The notes beneath the pieces were generated by a model. That model did not search any database, was not told where the DNA came from, and was given only the letters and a program-made list of their open reading frames with translations. Positions 40,476 through 48,349 of a stretch of 64,000 nt of DNA are shown here, one piece after another. The DNA is taken from the NCBI RefSeq assembly GCF_002174125.1, contig NZ_NEXX01000007.1, forward strand, positions 1-64,000, in the 5' to 3' direction. Within the stretch, counting starts at the first letter, position 1. Each line of letters begins with the position of its first letter. Made by a program: the position numbers and the translations under genes. This stretch comes from Acinetobacter populi (GTDB lineage: Bacteria; Pseudomonadota; Gammaproteobacteria; Pseudomonadales; Moraxellaceae).

Positions 40476-41291
40476 TTAAACAAAGAGTTGTGCTACCAAA
40501 AACAGACGTGCATAACCCGAAATTTCAATACGCTCTTGATCCAGAATTTTACAATATAGTGTACCGCCACGTTGTGATGCCTGATAGGCAATCAACTCGG
40601 ATTTTCCCAGTTTTTCTGCCCATAAGGGTGCAATTGCAGTATGAATCGAACCCGTCACCGGATCTTCATTAATCCCCATTGCCGGCGCAAAATAACGGGA
40701 AACACAATCATATTTTTCATCTGTCGCGGTTATTGCCACATCTCGATTATCACTGGTAATTGCCGTGCGTAAACTTCCCAGTTCTGCCAATTTTGCAAAA
40801 TCTGGGGTTTCATCTAAAACGTCCTGAACAGATTGATATTCAATGATATAAGCCTGTGCATTCAGATAAACTGCCTTAAATGGCTTGCGCATTGCATCAC
40901 GTAAAATTGATGGATAATCTGCTATCGGTTCTGCACGGCGTATTGGAAAATTCATCTGAATTTTGCCATCAGCAGCCTGATTGACAATAAAAACCCCTAA
41001 TTTTTTCACATGAAAATAAATGGTTTGTTGCTCGGTAAAATCCTTAAATAGCACAAATGCACTGGCTAACGTGGCATGTCCACAAAAATCCACCTCTGCC
41101 AATGGAGTAAACCAGCGAATTTCGTATTGATCGAGATCCAGAATTTTAACAAATGCGGTTTCTGATAAGTTGTTTTCCAAGGCAATTTGCTGCATCAATT
41201 GATCATCTAGCCAGTCCTCTAACACAATCACCGCTGCTGGATTACCCTGAAATAATTGCTGGCTAAACGCATCGACCTGATACATTTTCAT
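40476..41291 (-). CDS. PhzF-family isomerase-like protein
   Basis: The 271-residue protein has the diaminopimelate-epimerase fold of the PhzF family. It shows the start signature YQVDAFSQQLFQGNPAAVIV, the catalytic Glu in NNLSETAFV and the central glycine motif DFCGHATLASAFVLF, and EDPVTGSIHTA in the second half. The substrate is unknown; most bacterial members are uncharacterised. I chose ATG 41291 (MKMYQVDAF) after AAAGAGAA. It diverges from the small transcription unit at 41.4 kb. Confidence 0.85.
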   Translation of the reverse strand: MKMYQVDAFSQQLFQGNPAAVIVLEDWLDDQLMQQIALENNLSETAFVKILDLDQYEIRWFTPLAEVDFCGHATLASAFVLFKDFTEQQTIYFHVKKLGVFIVNQAADGKIQMNFPIRRAEPIADYPSILRDAMRKPFKAVYLNAQAYIIEYQSVQDVLDETPDFAKLAELGSLRTAITSDNRDVAITATDEKYDCVSRYFAPAMGINEDPVTGSIHTAIAPLWAEKLGKSELIAYQASQRGGTLYCKILDQERIEISGYARLFLVAQLFV

Positions 41292-41370
41292 GATAATTCT
41301 CTTTAAAATTTTCTTCCTCAAGATTAACATTTGTACCTTTTTGACAAAAGAAAAAGTTAGCCGTCAGGTC

Positions 41371-41398
41371 TTGACAAGAATATTTTTTACTCTACAAT
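41371..41398 (+). promoter_or_regulatory. Strong sigma-70 promoter of the small transcription unit
   Basis: TTGACA (41371-41376), a 16-bp spacer and TACAAT (41393-41398) form a near-consensus promoter. Transcription should start around 41405. Confidence 0.7.
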
Positions 41399-41447
41399 CA
41401 CGCCGCATGCTATTTTTTAGCCACCAGATATTTTAGAGGAGGACGTT

Positions 41448-41480
41448 ATGCTTTTATCTGTAGAGAACAACTTAATCTGA
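41448..41480 (+). CDS. 10-codon ORF in the small transcription unit
   Basis: The frame encodes MLLSVENNLI and ends in TGA. It has an excellent ribosome site, AGAGGAGGA (41435-41443), at ideal spacing, stronger than most genes in the window. It contains no run of a single residue that would point to a classical amino-acid attenuator. The start codon can be buried in a stem with 41485-41493. Confidence 0.45.
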   Translation: MLLSVENNLI

Positions 41481-41542
41481 TTCAGCATACGTCAGCTCAC
41501 GGACATATGTTGTATCTACCATATGTCCGAATGCCAAGATTC

Positions 41543-41569
41543 AAGCCTAGCATTCGCTAGGTTTTTTTT
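41543..41569 (+). terminator. Rho-independent terminator of the small transcription unit
   Basis: CCTAGC (41546-41551) and GCTAGG (41556-41561) pair around ATTC, extended by A-T and G-T pairs, and are followed by eight T residues. Confidence 0.85.
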
Positions 41570-41605
41570 ATGTCTATTTGATCCGAAATAAAGACAAGAA
41601 ACCTA

Positions 41606-41807
41606 GGGCGTGTTGAGAATTAATCACATATTAAACTTAAGCCACAAGTAAAGAATTTTAGGTTCTATTTTTGCATGGAAAATGGCTAAATTAGGATTAT
41701 ACTGTGTTAACCAGCTTGCCAATATGCTCATATTGGCAAGCTGGTTGCCTTGTCTAAGCCATAATTTTTCTCATTTTTCATTGCAAAGATCAAATCTCAA
41801 CAAGCCT
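41606..41807. mobile_element. MITE-like element with terminal inverted repeats and TA duplication
   Basis: GGGCGTGTTGAGA (41606-41618) and TCTCAACAAGCCT (41795-41807) are terminal inverted repeats matching at 11 of 13 positions. TA flanks both ends (41604-41605 and 41808-41809), and the left site reads CTAG. The interior is a long imperfect palindrome centred on a perfect 17-bp hairpin (41709-41725 with 41730-41746). There is no coding capacity in its 202 bp. Ends and TA/CTAG target recall IS5-family (IS427 group) or IS630-type elements, but the parent is not identified. Confidence 0.6.
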
Positions 41808-41846
41808 TAAAATTCGGACAAAAATAAATTTGATCAGAGAAATATT

Positions 41847-43052
41847 ATGGCCATACAAAAAATTTTAAATACCAAAGCTGAGTATGGTGTCCCCATCAAA
41901 ATCTATACCAATGATATAGATGAGGACAGCATGAATCAGCTACGCAAAATGGCACAGCTGCAATTTATTCATTCTCATATTGCAGTGATGCCAGATGTAC
42001 ATTTAGGTAAAGGTGCAACCGTTGGCAGTGTAATTCCAACCAAAAATGCGATTATCCCCGCAGCAGTGGGAGTTGATATTGGCTGTGGTATGAATGCCTT
42101 GCGGTTGAGTTTAACCGCATCACAGTTACCCGATAACTTAAGTGCTTTACGCAATGCCATTGAACGCAAAGTCCCGGTCGGTTTTGAGATGCATAAACAG
42201 ATCAAGGCCAAAGCCTCGACACTGTCACCACTGGACAAACGGCTCAAGGTCATCACCGACAAGCATCCTGCCCTACGCAGAATGTTAAGAAGTTTTGATG
42301 CCACCTGGCAAAAACAAATTGGCACTTTAGGTGGCGGTAACCACTTTATCGAGCTGTGTATCGATGAAAATGCCGATGTTTGGATCATGTTGCATTCGGG
42401 TAGTCGAGGTTTAGGCAATGTGATTGGAACATATTTTATCGAACGAGCCAAAAAAGAAGCGCAACATCGTTTTGGTCATGTCCCAGATAAAGACTTATCT
42501 TACTTTGCCGAAGGCTCGGCAAGTTTTGATGATTATGTCGAAGCAGTACATTGGGCACAGGATTATGCTTTTGAAAATCGTCGTGAAATGATGCGTCTGA
42601 TTTTAGAAGCCATTCGTCCACTATTACCCAGCTTCCAGATGACCAAAGAAGCGATTAATTGCCATCACAATTATGTGCAAAAAGAACTACATTTCGATGA
42701 GGAGGTTTTTGTTACACGTAAAGGGGCAATTCGAGCGGGACAAAATGAATACGGTATTATCCCGGGTTCAATGGGTGCAAAATCCTTTATCGTCAAAGGT
42801 AAAGGCAATCCGGAATCATTTTGTTCCTGTTCTCATGGCGCAGGAAGAAAAATGAGCCGCAGTAAAGCCAAATTACTGTTTAATCAACAAGATTTGATTA
42901 AACAAACACAAGGCATTGAATGTCGAAAAGACAAAGGTGTTGTCGATGAAATACCAAGTGCCTACAAAGACATTGATCAGGTGGTGGCAAATCAAACAGA
43001 CTTGATTGAAGTGGTACATACGCTAAAACAAGTCATGTGTATTAAAGGATAA
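41847..43052 (+). CDS. rtcB: RNA-splicing ligase RtcB
   Basis: The 401-residue Mn2+/GTP-dependent ligase joins RNA 2',3'-cyclic phosphate or 3'-phosphate ends to 5'-OH ends. Motifs are AVMPDVHLGKGATVG, the metal-binding Cys in GVDIGCGMNALR, GTLGGGNHFIEL, LHSGSRGLGN and SCSHGAGRKMSR, whose His is the guanylated residue. It is full length and closer to E. coli RtcB than to the PrfH-linked RtcB2 type. No rtcA or rtcR is in the window. A small basic-protein gene follows 4 bp after the stop. A MITE-like element ends 39 bp upstream and may shape its promoter. Confidence 0.95.
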   Translation: MAIQKILNTKAEYGVPIKIYTNDIDEDSMNQLRKMAQLQFIHSHIAVMPDVHLGKGATVGSVIPTKNAIIPAAVGVDIGCGMNALRLSLTASQLPDNLSALRNAIERKVPVGFEMHKQIKAKASTLSPLDKRLKVITDKHPALRRMLRSFDATWQKQIGTLGGGNHFIELCIDENADVWIMLHSGSRGLGNVIGTYFIERAKKEAQHRFGHVPDKDLSYFAEGSASFDDYVEAVHWAQDYAFENRREMMRLILEAIRPLLPSFQMTKEAINCHHNYVQKELHFDEEVFVTRKGAIRAGQNEYGIIPGSMGAKSFIVKGKGNPESFCSCSHGAGRKMSRSKAKLLFNQQDLIKQTQGIECRKDKGVVDEIPSAYKDIDQVVANQTDLIEVVHTLKQVMCIKG

Positions 43053-43056
43053 TCCA

Positions 43057-43221
43057 ATGAAAATCAAAGCAATGCCAAAAATCAAAGTGCGCAATCCTGT
43101 TGCACTCTCCCCTTTACTCCATAAAGGTGGAGTACATGAAACAGAAAAGCCCAAAGTAGTTCATCGTAAAGTACGTAAACAGCAAAAGTTGAATCTACGC
43201 AAAACGAATTGGTTAGAATAA
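43057..43221 (+). CDS. 54-residue basic protein co-transcribed with rtcB
   Basis: This small gene starts 4 bp after the rtcB stop and ends just before a terminator, so the two form an operon. The product is strongly basic: a MKIKAMPKIKVRNPVALSP start, a central LLHKGGVHE, then Lys/Arg-rich sequence to the end (KVRKQQKLNLRKTNWLE). There is no signal peptide or membrane segment. I do not recognise the family. Basic charge and operon partner suggest RNA or ribosome binding, as inference only. GGAT in the rtcB 3' end serves as a weak ribosome site. Confidence 0.7.
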   Translation: MKIKAMPKIKVRNPVALSPLLHKGGVHETEKPKVVHRKVRKQQKLNLRKTNWLE

Positions 43222-43237
43222 CTGCTTAAACTACATC

Positions 43238-43265
43238 AAAAAGCAGCCCGAGGGCTGCTTTTTAT
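43238..43265. terminator. Bidirectional terminator between rtcB operon and OmpA-like gene
   Basis: AAGCAGCCC (43241-43249) pairs with GGGCTGCTT (43252-43260), closing to a four-base loop in practice, with A and T runs on either side. It serves the rtcB operon (plus) and the 43299-44405 gene (minus). Confidence 0.85.
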
Positions 43266-43298
43266 TAAAATTAAAGATCACTTAATTTAAAGATATGC

Positions 43299-44405
43299 TT
43301 ATTGCGGTTGGACTACCACTTTTTTAACCCCTGTGATATATAAAGTCACGCGACGATCTGGCTGTAAACATGCCTTAAGTTCTGCGGTTGCTTTGGTACC
43401 CGTACAATTGGTGGTGACAGGTTGAGATTTTCCTGCACTAGACACATTCATTTGTGTACTGATACCACGACTTGCCAGATAAGACTGGATGGTTTGTGCA
43501 CGTTTCATACCCAATTCATAGTTATATTTTTCCGAACCTAATCGGTCTGTATGACCTACAATATCAATATTATTAATGGTTACATAGGAATTGGTCACTG
43601 ACTGTACCAGACGATCCAAGGTCTCCTGACCTTGTGGTAATAAATCAGACACCGAAGAACCATTAAACTTAAATAACGCATCAGCAGATAAGTTAATGGT
43701 TTCACTTTCTACTCGAGGTTGTGGTGCTGGAGGTGGAACAGGTACTGGTTCGGCAACGGGTTGTACTTCAGCCACTGGCGCCGCGGGTTTTAAATGACCG
43801 CCTAATACTACATTCAAACCGGCTAGCGCAGTATAATTCCAAAACTCTTCATCAGCATTATAAGTAGCACGTGCTTCAGTCCGTAAGGATAACGCATCAT
43901 TGATACGATAGAACGCACCTACCCCCGCATTTCCTAATGTTCCTTCTTCTTTCAGACCACGTCCTGTACGACCTAATTCAGCAGCAGTTGCACCGTTAAA
44001 ATCATATTTATAATGACCAGCCCCTAGCAGAACATAAGGCTTAAACTTACTATCATAATTTTTAGTTATTAAATCCGAGGTCACATAAAAATTACCATTA
44101 ATTTGACGCTGTTTATATTGTGCACCCTCTAATTTATTTCCTTCAACATTGATATCACCCTTTACTTGATTATATTCTGCTTCAAAACCTAACCAAGGTG
44201 TCAACTCGATACCGACCGCTGCACCAACGAATAAATCATCCTGAATCTCACCTCTATCGGTAAGGTTCCCCTTATCACCACCATTATTGCTTTGGGTATC
44301 TTGAAAAGTATAACCCAACATTAATGGCGTAACCGTGACACCCGCATTTGCCATGGCAAATGGTGTGGCAAGTAATAATGCACATGCCATATGATTCATT
44401 TTCAT
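43299..44405 (-). CDS. OmpA-family outer-membrane protein, second tandem copy
   Basis: The 368-residue protein has a signal peptide ending at ANA (about residue 21), an eight-stranded OmpA barrel (about 22-205), a Pro-rich hinge starting [11 protein letters not shown], and a C-terminal OmpA-like peptidoglycan-binding domain. The Asp and Arg that hold diaminopimelate are present ([14 protein letters not shown]). Its C-domain has two cysteines (TNCTG and [10 protein letters not shown]), as in E. coli OmpA. As I recall it, the barrel is very close to that of A. baumannii OmpA ([30 protein letters not shown] segment) whereas the C-domain is not. It has a good GGAGAG site and lies downstream of ompA. 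Confidence 0.9.
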   Translation of the reverse strand: MKMNHMACALLLATPFAMANAGVTVTPLMLGYTFQDTQSNNGGDKGNLTDRGEIQDDLFVGAAVGIELTPWLGFEAEYNQVKGDINVEGNKLEGAQYKQRQINGNFYVTSDLITKNYDSKFKPYVLLGAGHYKYDFNGATAAELGRTGRGLKEEGTLGNAGVGAFYRINDALSLRTEARATYNADEEFWNYTALAGLNVVLGGHLKPAAPVAEVQPVAEPVPVPPPAPQPRVESETINLSADALFKFNGSSVSDLLPQGQETLDRLVQSVTNSYVTINNIDIVGHTDRLGSEKYNYELGMKRAQTIQSYLASRGISTQMNVSSAGKSQPVTTNCTGTKATAELKACLQPDRRVTLYITGVKKVVVQPQ

Positions 44406-44518
44406 TCTATCTCTCCAGTAGAACCAATGTAAATTTGCTTGTAGATATAAAGATTTATCTATTTGATTGAACTATAGTGATCAGAAAGAAATTACAATAT
44501 GAAGTTTTGGTATAAAAA

Positions 44519-44538
44519 AAGCAGCCCTAAGGCTGCTT
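44519..44538 (-). terminator. Terminator between the two ompA genes
   Basis: AAGCAGCC (44519-44526) pairs with GGCTGCTT (44531-44538). Read on the minus strand it is followed by a run of T, 25 bp after the upstream ompA stop. It separates the two copies into mainly independent transcripts and resembles the terminator at 43.24 kb. Confidence 0.82.
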
Positions 44539-44562
44539 TTCTTTATAAAATGTAACAATTTA

Positions 44563-45609
44563 TTATTGAACTTGACCTGGTTGTACCAGAACTGTACGGC
44601 TACCAGTAATTGTAGCGAATACACGACGGTTCATTGCACGACCTTCTTTGGTGTTGTTGTCAGCAATTGGTTGATCCCATGCAAAACCTTGAGTACTTAA
44701 ACGGTTCGCATCAATACCAAATTCGTTAACAAGTGAAGATTTCACAGAATCAGCACGCGCTAAAGATAAACGTTCGTTTAACTTACGTGGACCAGTGTTA
44801 TCTGTGTGACCATCGATCTTAGCTGTTGCATTTGGATATTCAACCAGTTTCTCAGCAACTTTAGCGATTTCAGGTTTGTATTGATCTTTGATATTAGACT
44901 TGTTGGTATCAAAGAATACACGAAGCTCCATTTTAAGATCTTCAGTGATTTCTTTTGGTTGTTCCGGTTCAGGTTGAACTTCAACAGGAGGCTGAACTGG
45001 TTCAACTTCAACTACAGGTGCAGCTGGTTTTAAGTGACCGCCAAGTACAACTTGTAGAGCAGCAATACCTTGATGATCCCAAGTATTCAAATCAAAGTTA
45101 TTTGTAGCACGAGCTTCTGTACGTAAAGTTAAAGCATCGTTTAATTGCCATAAAACGCCAAGACCAATGTTACCAATAGTATCCTTGGTAGAAACACCGA
45201 TATCTTTTGCTTCAAATTTAGACCAACCACCACCAATCAATGCGTATGGCTTAACTTTACTATCATAGTTACCAGTAAATAGATCAGATGTTGCAATGAA
45301 GTTCAAACTAGCAGTTTGATGTTTAGCATCAACTTTACCTGCTGAGCTTTCAACATCTGGTTTAGTTTCTTGATACTCAACTTCAGCTTGTAACCATGGA
45401 GTTAATTCTGCACCAATCGCAGCACCAACGGACAAATCATCTTTTACATCAGTTGAATCATTTCCTGTTGTCCAATGATCAATTTGACGATCAAAGTTTT
45501 CAGGATACCAATGATAACCCAGCATCAAAGGGGTAACAGTAATACCAGCATTTGCCGCAGCAAATGGAGCTGCAATTAACATTGCAAGAGCAATACGACT
45601 CATTTTCAT
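44563..45609 (-). CDS. ompA: Outer-membrane protein OmpA (A. baumannii-type C-domain)
   Basis: The 348-residue protein has a signal peptide ending near ANA (about 22), a barrel (about 23-195) beginning [17 protein letters not shown], the shared hinge [11 protein letters not shown], and a peptidoglycan-binding domain. That domain contains [34 protein letters not shown] and [20 protein letters not shown], nearly the A. baumannii OmpA sequence as I recall it. Asp and Arg for diaminopimelate binding are present. I chose ATG 45609 because GGAGG lies 6-7 bp upstream; the longer frame has no such site. It is probably very highly expressed. Confidence 0.93.
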   Translation of the reverse strand: MKMSRIALAMLIAAPFAAANAGITVTPLMLGYHWYPENFDRQIDHWTTGNDSTDVKDDLSVGAAIGAELTPWLQAEVEYQETKPDVESSAGKVDAKHQTASLNFIATSDLFTGNYDSKVKPYALIGGGWSKFEAKDIGVSTKDTIGNIGLGVLWQLNDALTLRTEARATNNFDLNTWDHQGIAALQVVLGGHLKPAAPVVEVEPVQPPVEVQPEPEQPKEITEDLKMELRVFFDTNKSNIKDQYKPEIAKVAEKLVEYPNATAKIDGHTDNTGPRKLNERLSLARADSVKSSLVNEFGIDANRLSTQGFAWDQPIADNNTKEGRAMNRRVFATITGSRTVLVQPGQVQ

Positions 45610-45958
45610 GGATTTCCTCCAGATTAACAATTTGTTGTTTAACGCAAGCCTAAAACTTATTATAAGCGCGCATAGTATACACAGATTTATGTATTTTAAG
45701 CCACTTACTCTTAATTTTACAGCGATTAAAAATGTTTTCCAATAGTCTACAACCTTCATTTGTCAATATTATTGACAAATTTGTTTACAATTTCCGTTGT
45801 ATTTAAGTAAAGAATACACTTTTCAGGGATATAGTTAAGTGTAGTGTTATTTTTCAGTTTTTTCTATAGTTTTTAAAAAGAATAGTTTTTAAACACTATG
45901 ACTGCTTCTTGCCATCAATTATATTTTTCTAAAATTTAAACAAAAAGCAAGACAAAAA
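45610..45958. other. ompA upstream region with inverted repeat; no gene
   Basis: This AT-rich 349-bp region between divergent ompA and the fimT-like gene holds a 10-bp inverted repeat, ATTTGTCAAT (45758-45767) and ATTGACAAAT (45771-45780). Each arm also reads as a TTGACA -35 on one strand. The leftward one is followed after 16 bp by TATTGG and may be the ompA promoter. Confidence 0.45.
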
Positions 45959-46480
45959 ATGAATGCAAAGCATATGCCTTCTGGCTTTACCTTGATCGAA
46001 TTGATGATCACAATTTTAATATTGACGATCATGATTGCCATCACTGCCCCATACTTTTCCTCGATGTTGGCACGAATGGAATCAAAAAAAATATCCACAA
46101 GTCTTCAGGCAATCCTGCGTGATTCCCGTCACCATGCTTTTACCCAGCAAAAAAGAATTGCCATTTGTGGTAGTCATGATGGAATAACTTGTGATGCAGA
46201 GGCCTGGAGCACAGGATTACTGATATTCCATGATGCAACTGCGAATAGGGTTCGAGAAGCACATGAGGATATCTATCAATTTATTCGTTTAAATCTAAAA
46301 TATGGCGATCTTGATTGGAAAGGCTTTGGCGTTTCCAAAAATATTGTTTTCCAACCCGATACAGGTTTACCACGCGGTTCCAATGGTTCCTTCTACTATT
46401 GTGCCAATCAGACCGAAAATACACGGCGGATCGTTGTTAGTCCAATGGGGCACAGTAGAATAGAATCCCATGAGTGTTGA
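45959..46480 (+). CDS. GspH/FimT-family type IV pseudopilin
   Basis: The 173-residue protein has a short leader ending at Gly, the prepilin cleavage motif G-FTLIELM (cut after residue 9), Glu5 of the mature form, and a hydrophobic N-terminal helix. The C-terminal globular part contains the GspH/FimT fold pattern (LQAILRDSRHHAFTQQKRI) and several cysteines. It is probably a minor pilin of a type IV pilus or competence system, as FimT binds DNA in relatives. It is orphan here, with no other pilin genes beside it. The ribosome site is weak; an internal ATG at 45974 is an alternative. Confidence 0.85.
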   Translation: MNAKHMPSGFTLIELMITILILTIMIAITAPYFSSMLARMESKKISTSLQAILRDSRHHAFTQQKRIAICGSHDGITCDAEAWSTGLLIFHDATANRVREAHEDIYQFIRLNLKYGDLDWKGFGVSKNIVFQPDTGLPRGSNGSFYYCANQTENTRRIVVSPMGHSRIESHEC

Positions 46481-46616
46481 ACATTGATTAAATGGTCATT
46501 TTCAAATGCCTGACAATGAAACACTACTGAATAGTCAGTCTATGTTTTGTACAAGCACGAATAAAAACGATATAGTCAATGCGTTTGATAAAAAGCGACA
46601 TTCGAGGGAGAAAAAA

Positions 46617-47792
46617 ATGACAGAGATTGTCATCATTAACGGTGCACGTACTGCAATGGGCGGTTTTCAGGGTGCTCTATCAGCAAAAACAGCCCCAGAA
46701 CTCGGTGCAATTACCATTAAGGAAGCCGTTGCCCGTGCTGGATTACAACCCACAGACATTGAAGAAGTCATTATGGGCTGCGTATTACCTGCTGGTTTAA
46801 AACAGGGTCCTGCACGTCAGGCAATGCGTCAGGCAGGTCTGCCGGATAATACAGGTGCAGTAACGATTAACAAGTTATGCGGCTCAGGCATGAAAGCGGT
46901 AATGCAGGCAGCAGATATGATTAAAGCAGGCAGCGCCGAAATTGTGGTGGCTGGCGGCATGGAATCAATGAGTAATGCACCTTATATTTTGCCCAAGGCA
47001 CGTGCAGGTTATCGCATGGGACATGGCGAAATCAAAGACCATATGTTTTTAGATGGTCTGGAAGACGCAGAAACAGGTCGCTTAATGGGTTCTTTTGCAC
47101 AGGATATGGCAAATACACGCAATTATAGCCGTGAGCAAATGGATGAATTTGCGATTCGCTCGTTAAAACGTGCACAAATGGCCATCAATCAGGGCTATTT
47201 CAAAGATGAGATCACACCTGTGACCATTTCATCACGTCAAGGTGACATTGTCGTTGATCAGGATGAACAGCCACTGAATGCAAAACTGGATAAGATCCCA
47301 TCACTTAAACCTGCATTTGCAAAAGATGGAACAATCACCGCAGCCAATGCCAGCTCAATCTCGGATGGTGCTTCTGCACTTGTTCTGACTTCCAGCGAAA
47401 TCGCAACTCAACGTGGTTTAAAACCACTGGCAAAAATTGTTGCAACAGCATCAAACTCACAACATCCATCTGAATTTACCATTGCTCCAGTGGGTGCTAT
47501 TAAAAAAGTTTTAGAGAAAGCTGGCTGGCAAGCACAAGATGTCGATCTTTGGGAAATCAATGAAGCTTTTGCAATGGTAACCATGGCAGCGATTGATGAT
47601 TTCCAGCTTGATGCAGAAAAAGTCAATATTCATGGTGGTGCCTGTGCTTTGGGCCACCCTGTTGGTTCAACTGGTTCCCGTATTATTTTATCACTTATTC
47701 ATGCACTGAAACGTACAGGTGGCAAAAAAGGCGTTGCTAGCTTATGTATTGGTGGTGGTGAAGCAACCGCTGTAGCCATTGAATTAATTTAA
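46617..47792 (+). CDS. Acetyl-CoA C-acetyltransferase (thiolase), copy 1
   Basis: The 391-residue thiolase makes or cleaves acetoacetyl-CoA. The nucleophilic Cys is in NKLCGSGMKAVM (about residue 88). The C-terminal motifs are WEINEAFAMV (catalytic His region), GGACALGHPVGSTG and CIGGGEATAV with the second catalytic Cys. I chose ATG 46617 (MTEIVII), which follows AGGGAG; the longer frame from 46506 has no ribosome site. It is monocistronic with its own terminator. It is closely similar over its whole length to the thiolase at 60302-61480. Confidence 0.93.
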   Translation: MTEIVIINGARTAMGGFQGALSAKTAPELGAITIKEAVARAGLQPTDIEEVIMGCVLPAGLKQGPARQAMRQAGLPDNTGAVTINKLCGSGMKAVMQAADMIKAGSAEIVVAGGMESMSNAPYILPKARAGYRMGHGEIKDHMFLDGLEDAETGRLMGSFAQDMANTRNYSREQMDEFAIRSLKRAQMAINQGYFKDEITPVTISSRQGDIVVDQDEQPLNAKLDKIPSLKPAFAKDGTITAANASSISDGASALVLTSSEIATQRGLKPLAKIVATASNSQHPSEFTIAPVGAIKKVLEKAGWQAQDVDLWEINEAFAMVTMAAIDDFQLDAEKVNIHGGACALGHPVGSTGSRIILSLIHALKRTGGKKGVASLCIGGGEATAVAIELI

Positions 47793-47807
47793 TTTTCTCT
47801 CATAAAA

Positions 47808-47832
47808 AATCCCGCAAACATTTTGCGGGATT
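47808..47832. terminator. Bidirectional terminator between thiolase and DUF934 gene
   Basis: AATCCCGCAAA (47808-47818) pairs perfectly with TTTGCGGGATT (47822-47832) around a 3-nt loop, flanked by A and T runs. It lies between the convergent stops at 47792 and 47849. Confidence 0.87.
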
Positions 47833-47848
47833 CTCAAATTTAACCAGC

Positions 47849-48349
47849 TTAACGTCCGGTTTGATAATGTGCAGTTGCAACTGCTGTAGATGACTGATAC
47901 GGCTGGGTAAAATCATTTAAACCAGCAGCAGCTTCCTCAATATCTTTACCTTCTTTAATCACAAAACTATCAAAACCACTGCGCTTTAAATAATTGAGAA
48001 CATCTTTAAAAATATCCCCCACCGCGCGCAACTCACCCTGATAACCTTGACGACGTAATAAAGCTGCAAAAGAATAGCCACGGCCATCATTGAATCCTGC
48101 AAATTCAATAAAAATAGTGTCAAGTTGTTCAAGTGGAAATTGATGATCTTCAGGTGAAGCATCAACCGTCACATACAAAGCTTTTTTACCGCTAATATTG
48201 GCGAGTTGATCAAGCTGCTCAACCGTCAGTACAACATCACCTTGTGGCAATGCACCATCTTCACCAACAACCTGATAGCTATTTTCAAAAATACTGCCAT
48301 CTTTGGCGAGCACTTTTAATTGCGAATGATAAAATGGAGAGTTAAGCAT
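47849..48349 (-). CDS. DUF934 protein linked to sulfite reductase
   Basis: The 166-residue protein belongs to the DUF934 family, which is almost always encoded next to cysI/cysH and is thought to help sulfite reduction. Typical features are VVLTVEQLDQL and the IFIEFAGFNDGRGYSFAALLR block with LRAVGDIFKDVLNYLKRSGF. I chose ATG 48349 (MLNSPFYHS), which overlaps the cysI 3' end by 8 bp. Its precise role is not established; an electron-transfer or assembly partner for CysI is the common guess. Confidence 0.85.
   Translation of the reverse strand: MLNSPFYHSQLKVLAKDGSIFENSYQVVGEDGALPQGDVVLTVEQLDQLANISGKKALYVTVDASPEDHQFPLEQLDTIFIEFAGFNDGRGYSFAALLRRQGYQGELRAVGDIFKDVLNYLKRSGFDSFVIKEGKDIEEAAAGLNDFTQPYQSSTAVATAHYQTGR

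Larger units (their letters stand above)
41405..41570 (+). ncRNA. Predicted structured small RNA or mRNA leader (about 165 nt)
   Basis: A near-consensus promoter and a rho-independent terminator bound this short unit. It contains a strong Shine-Dalgarno plus 10-codon ORF and three stems: 41442-41451 with 41485-41493 (this pairs the start codon and sequence just before it), 41500-41509 with 41520-41529 (perfect 10 bp), and the terminator. It may be a free small RNA, a peptide-coding mRNA, or an attenuator read through into rtcB. I recognise no known RNA family. Confidence 0.6.
41292..41846. other. Intergenic region between phzF-like gene and rtcB; small RNA unit plus MITE-like element
   Basis: This 555-bp stretch has no long gene. 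It holds a sigma-70-like promoter, a short structured transcription unit with a 10-codon ORF and terminator (41371-41570), and an imperfect palindromic element (41606-41807) reaching to 39 bp before rtcB. Confidence 0.7.

Noticed and set aside
41975..42451. 158-codon minus-strand frame inside rtcB
   Set aside because: Fully antisense to rtcB motifs; no ribosome site and no protein-like domain.
41847..43221. rtcB-prfH RNA/ribosome-repair pair
   Set aside because: The gene after rtcB is a 54-residue basic protein, not a release-factor homolog, and the RtcB sequence is of the general E. coli type.
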